From assembly GCA_013215145.1 (NCBI GenBank), contig JABSRP010000025.1, positions 62,001-126,000 on the forward strand: a DNA stretch of 64,000 bases, read 5' to 3'. This document shows positions 8,685-17,229 of this stretch, in pieces (positions within the stretch are counted from its first letter, which is position 1; each line of letters opens with the position of its first letter). The translations under genes were made by a program, and so were the position numbers. The notes beneath the pieces are model-generated. The model was not told the origin of the DNA. It did no database searches and saw only the letters and a list, made by a program, of their open reading frames with translations. This DNA comes from Pseudobacteriovorax sp. (GTDB lineage Bacteria > Bdellovibrionota_B > Oligoflexia > Oligoflexales > Oligoflexaceae).

Positions 8685-9212
8685 CTAAAAATCGATGCCT
8701 AGGAGGGCGCGATGCCCTTCATTATAGGGGTGTTTTTTTAAGGTCATTTCACTTTCTAAGTCAGCAATCTCCACGATCTCATCAGGGGCGTTGCGACCGG
8801 TAATGACCACGGTAACGGCAGCAGGCCTTTGCTTGAGTTGGCTTACTACGTCATCGATGTTTATAAACCCGTAGTTGATGGCATAGGTGATTTCATCTAA
8901 AATTACAATTTGATAGTCTTCGCTTTGGATCTGTGTCTTGGCCTTTTCCCAAGCTTTTTGTGCGGCTGCTTTATCCTTGTTGAGATCCTTACTCTCCCAC
9001 GTGAAGCCTTTACCCATGACATCCAGATCAATACCAGGAGTTTTCTTAGCGAAGTGCCTTTCCCCGGTATACCATTTCCCTTTGATAAACTGAATGACGG
9101 CAACGCGGAAGCCTCTTCCTAGGGCCCGAAAAGCCATGCCAAATGCTGCTGTAGTTTTGCCTTTGCCATCGCCGGTATAGACGATTAGTATACCCTTTCG
9201 CTGTCGCGCCAT
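8685..9212 (-). CDS. cobO: Cob(I)alamin/corrinoid adenosyltransferase
   Basis: Adds the 5'-deoxyadenosyl ligand of ATP to reduced corrinoids. The P-loop LIVYTGDGKGKTTAAFGMA and the following RALGRGFRVAVIQFIKG are the hallmark of the BtuR/CobO/CobA type; VILDEITYAINYGFI and VVITGRNAPDEIVEIAD follow in order. The frame is open to a TTG at 9260, but the ATG at 9210-9212 has GGAG exactly 8 bases upstream and gives the usual length (175 aa). It is the first gene of the cobalamin operon; only ~100 bases separate it from the upstream unknown gene, too little for a full cobalamin riboswitch. Confidence 0.93.
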   Translation of the reverse strand: MARQRKGILIVYTGDGKGKTTAAFGMAFRALGRGFRVAVIQFIKGKWYTGERHFAKKTPGIDLDVMGKGFTWESKDLNKDKAAAQKAWEKAKTQIQSEDYQIVILDEITYAINYGFINIDDVVSQLKQRPAAVTVVITGRNAPDEIVEIADLESEMTLKKHPYNEGHRALLGIDF

Positions 9213-9312
9213 AGATTCGTCTCCATCAGAGCGGGTTTCCGGATGGACACTAGTTAGCAACTATTTTTTGGCTTGGCAAGTTTCTGTCCCGAGGTGCCAT
9301 GGCTTGATCCCG

Positions 9313-10959
9313 TCACATGTCTGAGGGAAGGGGGATTTTTTGGACTCTGAGAATTTCATCCTTAGATAAAATGACGCTGTAATGATGGTGTAAAGGCTTG
9401 CGGCCCTTGTGAGGTCTTCCTGTGATGCGAATGATCATATCAATTTTATAAATCTTAGGAATCGGCTCTGAGGAGATCTCCAACTGCCTTGTTATGATGC
9501 TTAGCTGTTCATTGCTGGTTTCAATAAAGAAGGTAAGTGGGGCTAAATTGATCCGAAAAAAGTCATAGATACCTCTAAGCTTCAGATGGAATCTCGCAAT
9601 CTTCTTCGAATCTACCGTGAGCACGCGTCGGTAAACTATACAGGATTTATTTTGCAGAGTCTGAGATGGAAGGATTTGATGTAGGTCTATTGGGATCGAT
9701 TCTTTTGATTTGTAAGACGCCCTTTCTGTGTGCCGACCGATGGCGACAGGAACTTTGAAGTTGCCTGAATCATAAAGGAGTTTACTACTCGTATCCGGAA
9801 GGCGTCCAAACAACCCAGATTTAAATCGACTGCGACCAATCTCTTTAATGCGATCTTTCAAAACGTAGGCAAATACAAGTCCCACGATTATGATAATACT
9901 ACCGGTACCAACTGTGGACTGGGTCATACCTCTTAGCAGCATGATATTAGTTGCAAGTGCCCAAGCCCCCGCCAGGGCAGCAGCGATCATGGCTCCGGAT
10001 TGACGTCTGATCTTGAAAAATGGTTGATGCCTTGTGTCGATATATAGGCTCGACCAAATCAGTTTTTTTAATTCGGCCCGACGATACAGGTAGTTTTCTT
10101 TGGCCTCGCTATCGCTGTGTTCATCTAACCAATAGAGTTTATTTCGGTGAGCATACCATCGCAGTAGCCTAGAAAATCGCTTGATGCGAAGGATTAAAAC
10201 CTCACTGTTGGGCAGAGTGGAGAAATTGATCCAAGTTTGGGCCAAATAGTCCCTCATCAGCATAAAGACATATTCCTCTACCTCGGATATGGTTTCGGCA
10301 ATCTCAGACCCCTGGGAGCTGCTCGCTCGAACCAAGGTTCGCGTTTCATGCCAGGTTTTCAAGAGCTCGTGGAGGTTGGATAAATCGATAAATCCCTGCC
10401 TAACGGTTTTTGTTGGTCCGTAAACTCTTGATAGAGAGATTTGTTTTTCAAACTTAGATTTTTTCCTTTCCAGGAAAAAGTAAAGCGCACAGGCCCATAT
10501 TTGGAGCTCGTGAGATAAATATTTGATTTTGATCTGAGGATCTTTGTCCAAAGCTTTGATCGAATTCAGATAGGTCTTTATGCGATAAATGGGAGAGTTA
10601 TGCTGATTTTTACCAACTCCAATCATTTCTTTATAGGTGAGTTTAGGTATCCTAAAATTAATAAATGATTTCATGTCTCTATAGAACGAAGAGATTGGAT
10701 AAGTTTGCGGATTTACGTTTAATTGGTTGGGAAAAAGGAAAAGTGTCTCGATTTTATACTCTTTTGGGTATTCCCTAGGCGAAGATTTCTTACTACTTTC
10801 TCTTACTCGATAAGAAAAAGATGCTTCTAAGTGCGTTCTCTCAGAAACTTCGCAGGAAACTCGCACTAGCTCTGAGTAGGGTAATTCATCCAAATAGATC
10901 TCCAGACCCAAAGAATTTTGAAGAGAAACTGCGTTTTTCAGATGAAAATGCAATGACAA
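9313..10959 (-). CDS. Uncharacterised protein with two transmembrane segments
   Basis: Not recognised. The 548-residue product is rich in Lys, Arg and aromatic residues. It has two adjacent hydrophobic segments in the second half (around residues 322-340 and 347-363), flanked by charged regions, so it is probably an inner-membrane protein with large cytosolic portions. The last ~150 residues look beta-rich (RFHLKLRGIYDFFRI, YKIDMIIRITGRP). The start is a TTG at 10957-10959 with no clear Shine-Dalgarno site. It lies in the same frame as, and 21 bases after, the stop of the 68-aa gene upstream, suggesting coupling. No signal peptide is seen. Confidence 0.7.
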   Translation of the reverse strand: MSLHFHLKNAVSLQNSLGLEIYLDELPYSELVRVSCEVSERTHLEASFSYRVRESSKKSSPREYPKEYKIETLFLFPNQLNVNPQTYPISSFYRDMKSFINFRIPKLTYKEMIGVGKNQHNSPIYRIKTYLNSIKALDKDPQIKIKYLSHELQIWACALYFFLERKKSKFEKQISLSRVYGPTKTVRQGFIDLSNLHELLKTWHETRTLVRASSSQGSEIAETISEVEEYVFMLMRDYLAQTWINFSTLPNSEVLILRIKRFSRLLRWYAHRNKLYWLDEHSDSEAKENYLYRRAELKKLIWSSLYIDTRHQPFFKIRRQSGAMIAAALAGAWALATNIMLLRGMTQSTVGTGSIIIIVGLVFAYVLKDRIKEIGRSRFKSGLFGRLPDTSSKLLYDSGNFKVPVAIGRHTERASYKSKESIPIDLHQILPSQTLQNKSCIVYRRVLTVDSKKIARFHLKLRGIYDFFRINLAPLTFFIETSNEQLSIITRQLEISSEPIPKIYKIDMIIRITGRPHKGRKPLHHHYSVILSKDEILRVQKIPLPSDM

Positions 10960-10980
10960 GCCAGAGGCTATGTCATCGGG

Positions 10981-11187
10981 TTAGATGGCGGTGTCGATCT
11001 TTGGAAAAAGAGATTTTTTCTTTGATTTTAGCTCTTTCCACTTAGCCTTGACCTGCTTGTAGGCCTGTTTCGAATCGATTTTTCCCCCTGCTTCGAGGGC
11101 ACAGATAATGCCAATTTCATGAGCAAAGGTCTGCAGATTTTCATTTAGCTCATCGTTTCTTTCGGAGATATTATCTTGATGCTCCAT
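10981..11187 (-). CDS. Small uncharacterised charged protein (68 aa)
   Basis: Not recognised. A very good Shine-Dalgarno site (GGGAGG, 8 bases before the ATG at 11187) and the spacing to the next gene support it as real. The product is hydrophilic and helical-looking, with a basic second half (QVKAKWKELKSKKKSLFP). It heads a probable two-gene transcript with the 548-aa membrane protein and is divergent from the subtilase gene. Confidence 0.65.
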   Translation of the reverse strand: MEHQDNISERNDELNENLQTFAHEIGIICALEAGGKIDSKQAYKQVKAKWKELKSKKKSLFPKIDTAI

Positions 11188-11225
11188 GTAATGTTTCCTC
11201 CCTTAACCAAACCAGACTTAAAGGT

Positions 11226-11266
11226 TAACACTTTTTTCTAGGTGTTAGAAGTATAAACAGTGTTTA
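11226..11266. repeat. Inverted repeats in the divergent promoter region
   Basis: Two dyads are visible: TAACAC (11226-11231) with GTGTTA (11242-11247), ten bases apart, and TAAACAGTGTTTA (11254-11266), a near-perfect 13-base palindrome. The second overlaps a possible minus-strand TATACT -10 element. They could be regulator sites for the 68-aa gene; no regulator is assigned. Confidence 0.35.
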
Positions 11267-11334
11267 AGTTTTGGTCGCTTGAACATTTTTTAAATATCGA
11301 GTTTAAAAAGACAATTTTTATCTTGATGTTGGTT

Positions 11335-11358
11335 CGTTGATTGCATCGTTAATCAACG
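11335..11358. repeat. Perfect 8-bp inverted repeat upstream of the subtilase
   Basis: CGTTGATT (11335-11342) and AATCAACG (11351-11358) flank an 8-base loop, ending 33 bases before the subtilase ATG. It may be an operator or a hairpin in the 5' leader; there is no T-run, so it is not a terminator. Confidence 0.45.
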
Positions 11359-11391
11359 CGTAGAGACAACAATCGAATTCTTAGAGGTTAC

Positions 11392-13584
11392 ATGAAGCGT
11401 TTTGCTCAGACGGTATTAGCCGTCGGTATTCTAGCCATCATTGGTATACTCTTTGTTCAAAACACAACAAAAATTGCTGCACTCAAGAAAGAGGCGTCGC
11501 ATTCTCTTCAGGAACGCGAAGATGCTAGCAGATTCGCAAATCACCAGCCGGTGATGAGTGTGTCTGTAGAAAAAAAAGTGGCAAGAGGTGACGAACCAGA
11601 AAAGTCGGTTAGCGATTTAGAGAATCACGCTAACAACTTTCAATCCCCTCGAACCACAGATGCGGCAACCGTTTCCCGCTCTAAGATCATTAGGCCTAAC
11701 TCGGGTGCTCCGATTTCTTATAAATCAAAGCATATAGACTTCCTCAAGAAACAACCGGTGGTTGATTCGTCCACTTATACTAATAAAGACGGAAGAAGAA
11801 TTCGCGCCACGCATTACCGAGTAGTTGAGAATCAAAAGACCGTACCTTACGTTGTCCGAGAGCATCTAAATCCTCAAGGCCAGTCGGTAAAGAATACCTA
11901 TGTGGAGATTGGCGATCATATATTAGTCAGGCTAAATCAAGGAATAGCTGAGAGTGAGGTTTCTCAAATCGCTGCAAGCTATAACTTAGGGCAAGCGAAG
12001 GCGTTATTAGTTGAAGGAGTTTATCGCTTCTCTATCCCAAATACGACTGCCACAAAACGATTGGAAATTGCAGAGGCCATGGCATCGGATGCGCGGATCA
12101 TGTATTCCGAGGGTAATTACCTATCCTACTCCACCGCCGTTCCTAACGACGAACTGTTTCCTCAGTTATGGGGCTTGGAAAACTCTGGCCAAGATCCCGA
12201 AAATCAGCTTAACTTTATTGCGGATACCGATACTCAAGCTACCATTGCCTGGGACAACCAGACCGATTGTAGTAGTGTACCGGTGGCTGTTCTCGATACA
12301 GGGATAGATCCCACTCATCCTGATCTTATGGCCAATATTGTGCCAAATTCTGGAAGAGATTATACCTCCAATGACATTAATGATTTTATTGACCGAAAGG
12401 GTCATGGTACCCACGTAGCCGGAACTATCGGAGCCGTTGGGAACAATCAAATTGGAATTGCAGGGGTCTGCTGGCAAGCAGCCATAATTCCAGTCAAAGT
12501 TTTGAACGATCAAGGCCGCGGCGCCTCTGAGTTTATTATCAACGGCATGTCCTACGTAGGGCAAACGAATGCGAAAGTCATTAATATGTCCTTGGGTGGT
12601 GGCCCTCCTAGCCAGTTGGAAGCGGACACCATCGCAGCCAATGTTGATAATGGAATTATTTACGTGATTGCCGCCGGAAACGAGAATAACGACAACGACG
12701 CGAACCCTACGTATCCTGCGAGCTATCAGAACGAGGGAATTATATCCGTTGCAGCCCAAACCGGCGCAGGAACCTTAGCAGGGTTCTCTAACTTTGGCCA
12801 AACTTCGGTTGATATTGCAGCGCCGGGACAGGGTATCGCTTCGACCTACACTGTACCTAACGATCCCAACGTTGGTTATGCTCTGTTAAGTGGCACGTCA
12901 ATGGCTAGTCCCCATGCTGCCGGTGCAGTGGCCTTGTTTTGGTCATACGCTCCTAATTTGACCCTTGCTCAGGTGAAATCAGAACTGTTAGCTTCAGCTG
13001 TTACAGGCAACTTTGAAAAAACGATTGCAGGTAGCCGCGTGATGGACTTGAGTAAATTTATTGATACTGTAAAAGCCCAAGCTTTTATTAGTGAAGCCGG
13101 CAAAAATCTTCAGGCTCGAAACAGTACTCAAGTGTCTGTAGGAATAGAACTCGTCGAAAAATACGACGCCATCACCAAGCTCGAAATCTTTTACGAGGAT
13201 AATCTGCTTGGTTCCTCAGAAGGTGCGAGTGATTCGGTTAGCGTGAATCTTCCCATTGGACTCAGTGAGGCAGATTTGACGGTTGTCGTCACAGATGCCG
13301 CTGGTCGGGAGTTTACCGCTCCTCCAGTTACCGTTTCCATCGATATAGAAAAATCTATTGACCCTGAAAAAGTAGAGTCTTTTGATTTGACAGGGTCAAA
13401 GGATTGTAAGTTGACTAAGACCAGCGAGGGTGGATCTCCCGAAGTGCTTTATGCGGTCTCAGTAAATAGCGAACGAGAGTGCCAAAAGTTTTGCGATATC
13501 ATGGGGCCTCTGGTTTATTCGAGTCAAGATAGTGTTTCTTGCTCACAAAACAGTCAGGCCATCTATCAACAGAAAAAACTTTAG
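11392..13584 (+). CDS. Secreted or membrane-anchored subtilisin-like serine protease (S8 family)
   Basis: The N-terminus has a single hydrophobic segment (about residues 4-23) that may be an uncleaved anchor or a signal peptide, followed by a ~230-residue propeptide-like region. The S8 catalytic domain has Asp302 in VAVLDTGIDPTHPDL, His338 in GHGTHVAGTIGA, the oxyanion Asn430 in AAGNENND and Ser503 in LSGTSMASPHAAGAV. Residues ~570-655 look like an Ig-like beta domain, and the last ~60 residues carry five cysteines. All catalytic residues are present, so it should be active outside the cytoplasm. The next gene, a lipoprotein, starts 12 bases after the stop with its SD overlapping the TAG, so the two are probably co-expressed. 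Confidence 0.93.
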   Translation: MKRFAQTVLAVGILAIIGILFVQNTTKIAALKKEASHSLQEREDASRFANHQPVMSVSVEKKVARGDEPEKSVSDLENHANNFQSPRTTDAATVSRSKIIRPNSGAPISYKSKHIDFLKKQPVVDSSTYTNKDGRRIRATHYRVVENQKTVPYVVREHLNPQGQSVKNTYVEIGDHILVRLNQGIAESEVSQIAASYNLGQAKALLVEGVYRFSIPNTTATKRLEIAEAMASDARIMYSEGNYLSYSTAVPNDELFPQLWGLENSGQDPENQLNFIADTDTQATIAWDNQTDCSSVPVAVLDTGIDPTHPDLMANIVPNSGRDYTSNDINDFIDRKGHGTHVAGTIGAVGNNQIGIAGVCWQAAIIPVKVLNDQGRGASEFIINGMSYVGQTNAKVINMSLGGGPPSQLEADTIAANVDNGIIYVIAAGNENNDNDANPTYPASYQNEGIISVAAQTGAGTLAGFSNFGQTSVDIAAPGQGIASTYTVPNDPNVGYALLSGTSMASPHAAGAVALFWSYAPNLTLAQVKSELLASAVTGNFEKTIAGSRVMDLSKFIDTVKAQAFISEAGKNLQARNSTQVSVGIELVEKYDAITKLEIFYEDNLLGSSEGASDSVSVNLPIGLSEADLTVVVTDAAGREFTAPPVTVSIDIEKSIDPEKVESFDLTGSKDCKLTKTSEGGSPEVLYAVSVNSERECQKFCDIMGPLVYSSQDSVSCSQNSQAIYQQKKL

Positions 13585-13595
13585 GAGTCGTTAGC

Positions 13596-14084
13596 ATGAA
13601 ACACTTTTTGATTATTTCATTCCTCACGCTTCTACTTGTTGGTTGTGGTGGCGTTGGCTTTGACGAAGCACCGAAAATCAAGCGAGCCAGTGGTGGCGAG
13701 TCTCTCAGTAATTCTGATAATGCCTTCGAGTTGTTTTTGGTCCAGGCTGATGGTTTAGAGGCCGAGCCAGAATCCGTGGATAAATTTGCTAGTATTCTGA
13801 TTCGAACTCAGTTTTCTCTTTTAAAGGGCAATCAAAGCTCGACAAATCTTGTGAGTGAGGAAGTGGGAATATGCTTACTTCTACACAACGTATCCGAGCC
13901 CATCGGCGAAGATAAAATACCATCTGGAATCAAGCAAAGTGAGGGCGGTAAGGTGCTCTACAGCTCGAGTGCCAGTTTGGTCTCAACGGAATGTCAGACT
14001 TTTTTCGAAGAAAGTCTGGACCAGAGTTTTCTGTCTGAGGAGTTTTTTGATCTCCATGTGAGCTTCTTTTCTCTAACTCAGTAA
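13596..14084 (+). CDS. Small lipoprotein encoded with the subtilase
   Basis: Function not recognised. The start at 13596 gives a classic lipoprotein signal peptide (MKHFLIISFLTLLLVGC) with lipobox LVGC and predicted lipidation at Cys17; the mature part is ~145 residues with no known domain and two later Cys. AGGAG 9 bases before the ATG overlaps the subtilase stop. Close coupling to the protease suggests a partner, inhibitor or chaperone role, which is inference only. Confidence 0.8.
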   Translation: MKHFLIISFLTLLLVGCGGVGFDEAPKIKRASGGESLSNSDNAFELFLVQADGLEAEPESVDKFASILIRTQFSLLKGNQSSTNLVSEEVGICLLLHNVSEPIGEDKIPSGIKQSEGGKVLYSSSASLVSTECQTFFEESLDQSFLSEEFFDLHVSFFSLTQ

Positions 14085-14122
14085 AAAAACATCGAAGCAA
14101 AAAGTTTGCAATAAACAAGAAG

Positions 14123-14154
14123 CCACCGACTCCTTAGAGCAGGTGGTTTTTTTT
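14123..14154 (+). terminator. Rho-independent terminator of the subtilase-lipoprotein operon
   Basis: Stem CCACC (14123-14127) / GGTGG (14142-14146), with an inner CTC/GAG pairing, followed by eight T. It lies 39 bases after the lipoprotein stop. Confidence 0.75.
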
Positions 14155-14186
14155 GGGTCATTTCCGTCGGAATGCGTTTTTTAGGC

Positions 14187-14333
14187 AAAAAAAAGCCCAC
14201 CTTTTAGCAAAAGGTGGTCCCTGAAGAGTGAGGAGCAAAACATTGCATGGTAAACCATGTCTACCGCGGGATAACCCGCTTGTTATGGACTAGGACTTTG
14301 CATCAGAATACTGATTGCGTTTCCCTATCAACC
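14187..14333 (-). ncRNA. Candidate structured small RNA with tandem hairpins and intrinsic terminator
   Basis: A minus-strand terminator with no gene ending at it is present: a perfect 9-bp stem (14197-14205 / 14209-14217) with loop of 3 and an eight-base T-run (14194-14187 read on the minus strand). Upstream on the same strand are three small hairpins, each a 5-bp stem with a 4-base A/T-rich loop, at 14302-14315, 14266-14279 and 14246-14259. A TATACT -10-like element on the minus strand at 14345-14340 would start a ~147-nt RNA. No ORF fits this stretch. It is not tmRNA, SRP RNA or RNase P by any motif I recognise; 6S-like RNA was considered but not supported. Confidence 0.5.
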
Positions 14334-14784
14334 ATACTTAGTATATTGCAAAGCGATTGCCAGGTTGGCACATAAAAAGCTCAATGATTACAAGGGTTTT
14401 TGAATGCTGGGGTTGAGTAGAAACCGTACAACGGGGCCTGACTTTTCCTGCAAAATTTTCTTAACTGATTGTCATTATGGGGTTTTTTAGACTGTAATAA
14501 TTCTGATTGTTGTATTTTTCTAAAATTAACACAAAAAAAAAGGTAAAGTGCAGAAAATATTGTAAAAAATAGAAAAGTAAGTCTCTTAAAGCACAGGAAA
14601 TCGGCTTAAATTCCGTTCCTGGTGAGATAGAAGCAATATTCGTACCCAAGGGTAGGGAAGATTAACACTATTCTCATGGAAAACGGGTATTTTATAATAG
14701 ATAACGTTAGACTAGGGATTAGGGTGTTTTTGGCCCAAATGCTGCAATACAGTCCTTGTCCTATCAGTCGTTGGAGGAAAATCT
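14334..14784. other. AT-rich non-coding stretch
   Basis: No convincing gene. It holds the possible minus-strand -10 of the small RNA (14340-14345), several A and T runs around 14500-14580 and, for the plus strand, a TATAAT at 14693-14698 about 87 bases before the next gene, though without a good -35. Confidence 0.4.
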
Positions 14785-15006
14785 GTGGATACTGAAAAAA
14801 TGGAAACGAAAGCTATAAAACAAAACGATGCGGCCATTAGATCGCGAAGTGCCTTATATCAGCTGATTACCAGGACAGAGGAGTCTGAGCTGGCAGAGGA
14901 GCGATTTCAGAGTAATTTGAACCCCTATCGCTCCAGTGAAAGTGGTTTATTCTCCTTGGTAAAGAGTCCAAATAAACCAAAAAGGCCTAGTGAGGCCACT
15001 GGCTAG
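14785..15006 (+). CDS. Small uncharacterised hydrophilic protein (73 aa)
   Basis: Not recognised. GTG start at 14785 with GGAGG 7-8 bases upstream, and a strong terminator 37 bases after the stop, so it looks like an independent one-gene unit. The product is rich in Ser, Glu, Lys and Arg, has no membrane segment and a C-terminus of basic/Pro composition. It could be a small regulator or DNA/RNA-associated protein; nothing in the sequence decides this. Confidence 0.6.
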   Translation: MDTEKMETKAIKQNDAAIRSRSALYQLITRTEESELAEERFQSNLNPYRSSESGLFSLVKSPNKPKRPSEATG

Positions 15007-15042
15007 CGATTAGTCATAACGTAGTAATTTAGTCGAAATCTG

Positions 15043-15073
15043 AGGTCTTTTCATCCCTGAAAGGACCTTTTTT
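15043..15073 (+). terminator. Rho-independent terminator after the 73-aa gene
   Basis: An 11-bp stem AGGTCTTTTCA / TGAAAGGACCT (one G-T pair, four-base loop) at 15043-15068 is followed by a T-run. Confidence 0.85.
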
Positions 15074-15094
15074 ATTTTTCTGTAGCCCGATCCC

Positions 15095-15123
15095 TTGACA
15101 TTGACAAAATCGAACCAATTATT
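15095..15123 (+). promoter_or_regulatory. Possible promoter of htpG
   Basis: TTGACA at 15095-15100 is a perfect -35; 17 bases on is ATTATT (15118-15123), a weak -10. I do not see a clear heat-shock sigma-32 element. ATG of htpG is 36 bases downstream. Confidence 0.4.
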
Positions 15124-15158
15124 CGCTTGCGTATTATCAACATCATAGAGGGTCAAAA

Positions 15159-17072
15159 ATGTCCGTGGAAACCAAACAATTTCAAGCAGAAGTCAAAGAA
15201 ATCCTAGATTTGATGGTGCATTCTTTGTACTCGCACAAAGAGATATTTTTGCGCGAACTCGTCTCCAATGCGTCGGATGCATTGGACAAGTTACGCTATG
15301 AGGAGGCCAAAAACGCCGATCTAGCCACCTCTGGCGACGAAAAATATATTCGTTTGATCCCCAATAAAGACGGCAAGACTCTGACCGTTCAGGATAACGG
15401 TATTGGCATGACAGAGGATGAAGTGCTAAGTAACATTGGCACAATTGCAAGATCTGGCACGAAAGAATTTCTCAAGAAGGCTAAAGAAGCTCAAAACTCG
15501 CCTGAATTGATTGGTCAATTTGGAGTTGGCTTTTATTCGAGCTTCATGGTGGCCGACAAGGTGCGGTTGGAAACCGAAAAGGCTGGCTCGCAGGAGCGCA
15601 TCATATGGGAATCAACTGGAGATGGCTCATTTACGATCGAAAAAATTCCGGCAACTGGCAAACAGGGTACGGCGATTACTTTGAGTCTAAAGACCTTCGA
15701 AGACGACGAGTCAGCTCAGAACTTTGCCGACGAGTGGACCTTAAAGAGCACCATCAAGAAATACTCTGACTTCATTGAATTCCCAATTAAGATGGAAGTG
15801 ACCAAAGAGGAGCCTGAGTTAGATGATGAAGGCAACGCTATTGAAGGAAAAACCAAAACAACCATTGAAGATGAAACGCTAAATAGCCGGAAAGCGATAT
15901 GGTTGCGCGAGCCAAAAGATGTCAAAGACGAAGAATACAACGAGTTCTATAAGCACGTAACCCATGACTGGACAGAACCTGTTGAACGTGTTTTTTACAA
16001 AGCAGAAGGCTCTCAGGAGTTTCGGGCGCTTATGTTTATTCCCAGCAAGCAGCCGATGGATTACAACTATCGTGACGCCAAATGGGGCTTGTCTCTTTAC
16101 GTGAACCGGGTGTTCATTATGGATAACTGTGAAGAGCTGCTTCCTCCTCACCTAAGATTTATTAAGGGTGTTATCGAAGCGAATGATTTGTCTCTAAACG
16201 TATCCCGTGAAATCCTTCAAAAGGATCGGCAAATCCTGGCTATTAAAAAGGCACTATCCTCCAAGATTCTAAAAACCCTAAAAACTCTTCTTACCAAAGA
16301 GCGTGAAAAGTATGAGGGTATTTGGCAGAACTTCGGATCCACGATTAAGGAAGGGATCGCTAACGACTTTGCGAACAAGGCAAAGCTTGAAGAATTGGCC
16401 TTATTTCATTCCAATGAGACAGAGAAGTTAACGACTCTAAAAGAGTACGTTGAGCGGATGAAAGACGGGCAGAAAGAAATTTATTACATCACTGGTGAAT
16501 CTCTCAAGCAGGTAGAATGTAGTCCCTACCTTGAGAAACTGAAGCAGAAAAACTATGAAGTCCTTTTCTGTGTTGATCCTGTTGACGAATGGGTTCTACA
16601 GTCGATCACCAAATTTGATGAAAAAGATCTCAGGAGTATTACAAAGGAAGGCCTAGAATTAGATTCAGAAGAAGAGAAGAAACAAAAAGAAGAAGAGCTG
16701 AAGTCTAAAGAAGAAGAATATAAATCTTTGCTTCGCACTATTCAAGGAGCAGTGGCTGAGAATGTCAAAGAGGTAAAACTATCTCCTAGACTTGTTGATT
16801 CTCCTTGCTGTCTGGTTTCAGGGGCTTACGATCCTTCAGCTCGTATGGAACGCATGATGGAATCTATGGGACAGAGCATGCCTAAATCTAAGCGCATCAT
16901 GGAAATTAACCCTGATCATCCTGTGTTTACAAGAATGCAGGGCTTGGCTGAAGACAAGCAAAAAGAATGGGCTGAGATTCTATATAATCAGGCACTTCTT
17001 ACTGAAGGTTCTCCGATTGAAGATCCTATGAAGTTTTCAAAGCAGATTGCGAACCTGATGTCCGAAGCTTAA
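15159..17072 (+). CDS. htpG: Molecular chaperone HtpG (Hsp90)
   Basis: ATP-dependent cytosolic chaperone. The N-terminal GHKL ATPase domain is complete: [15 protein letters not shown] (residues ~30-46), [22 protein letters not shown] and [17 protein letters not shown]. The middle domain has the conserved [15 protein letters not shown] catalytic-loop region near residue 350, and the C-terminal dimerisation domain ends with a hydrophobic [11 protein letters not shown]. Length 637 aa is typical of bacterial HtpG. An acidic [15 protein letters not shown] linker sits between the N and middle domains. It is flanked by terminators, so it is a single-gene unit. Confidence 0.97.
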
Positions 17073-17102
17073 AGACTAAGCCTCTACCCTCTACAATAGA
17101 GC

Positions 17103-17134
17103 GCCCCGATGAGATCCTCTCGTCGGGGCTTTCT
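17103..17134 (+). terminator. Rho-independent terminator of htpG
   Basis: A 12-bp stem GCCCCGATGAGA / TCTCGTCGGGGC with a three-base loop (17103-17129) followed by TTTCTGTTT. Confidence 0.88.
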
Positions 17135-17229
17135 GTTTCGATAGTCGTTAAACTTAGTCGATTTAAAAATTTCAGGGTTTGCGGGCTATTTGACTTAGCT
17201 AAAAAGCGTCAAGACCATATACCTAAAAA

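Noticed and set aside
12166..12759. 197-codon open frame antisense to the subtilase
   Set aside because: It mirrors the strong codon bias of the protease; it has no SD and no recognisable domain, and overlaps conserved catalytic motifs.
14187..14333. 6S RNA, SRP RNA or tmRNA as identity of the small RNA
   Set aside because: None of their conserved segments is visible; the short tandem hairpins do not match these classes.
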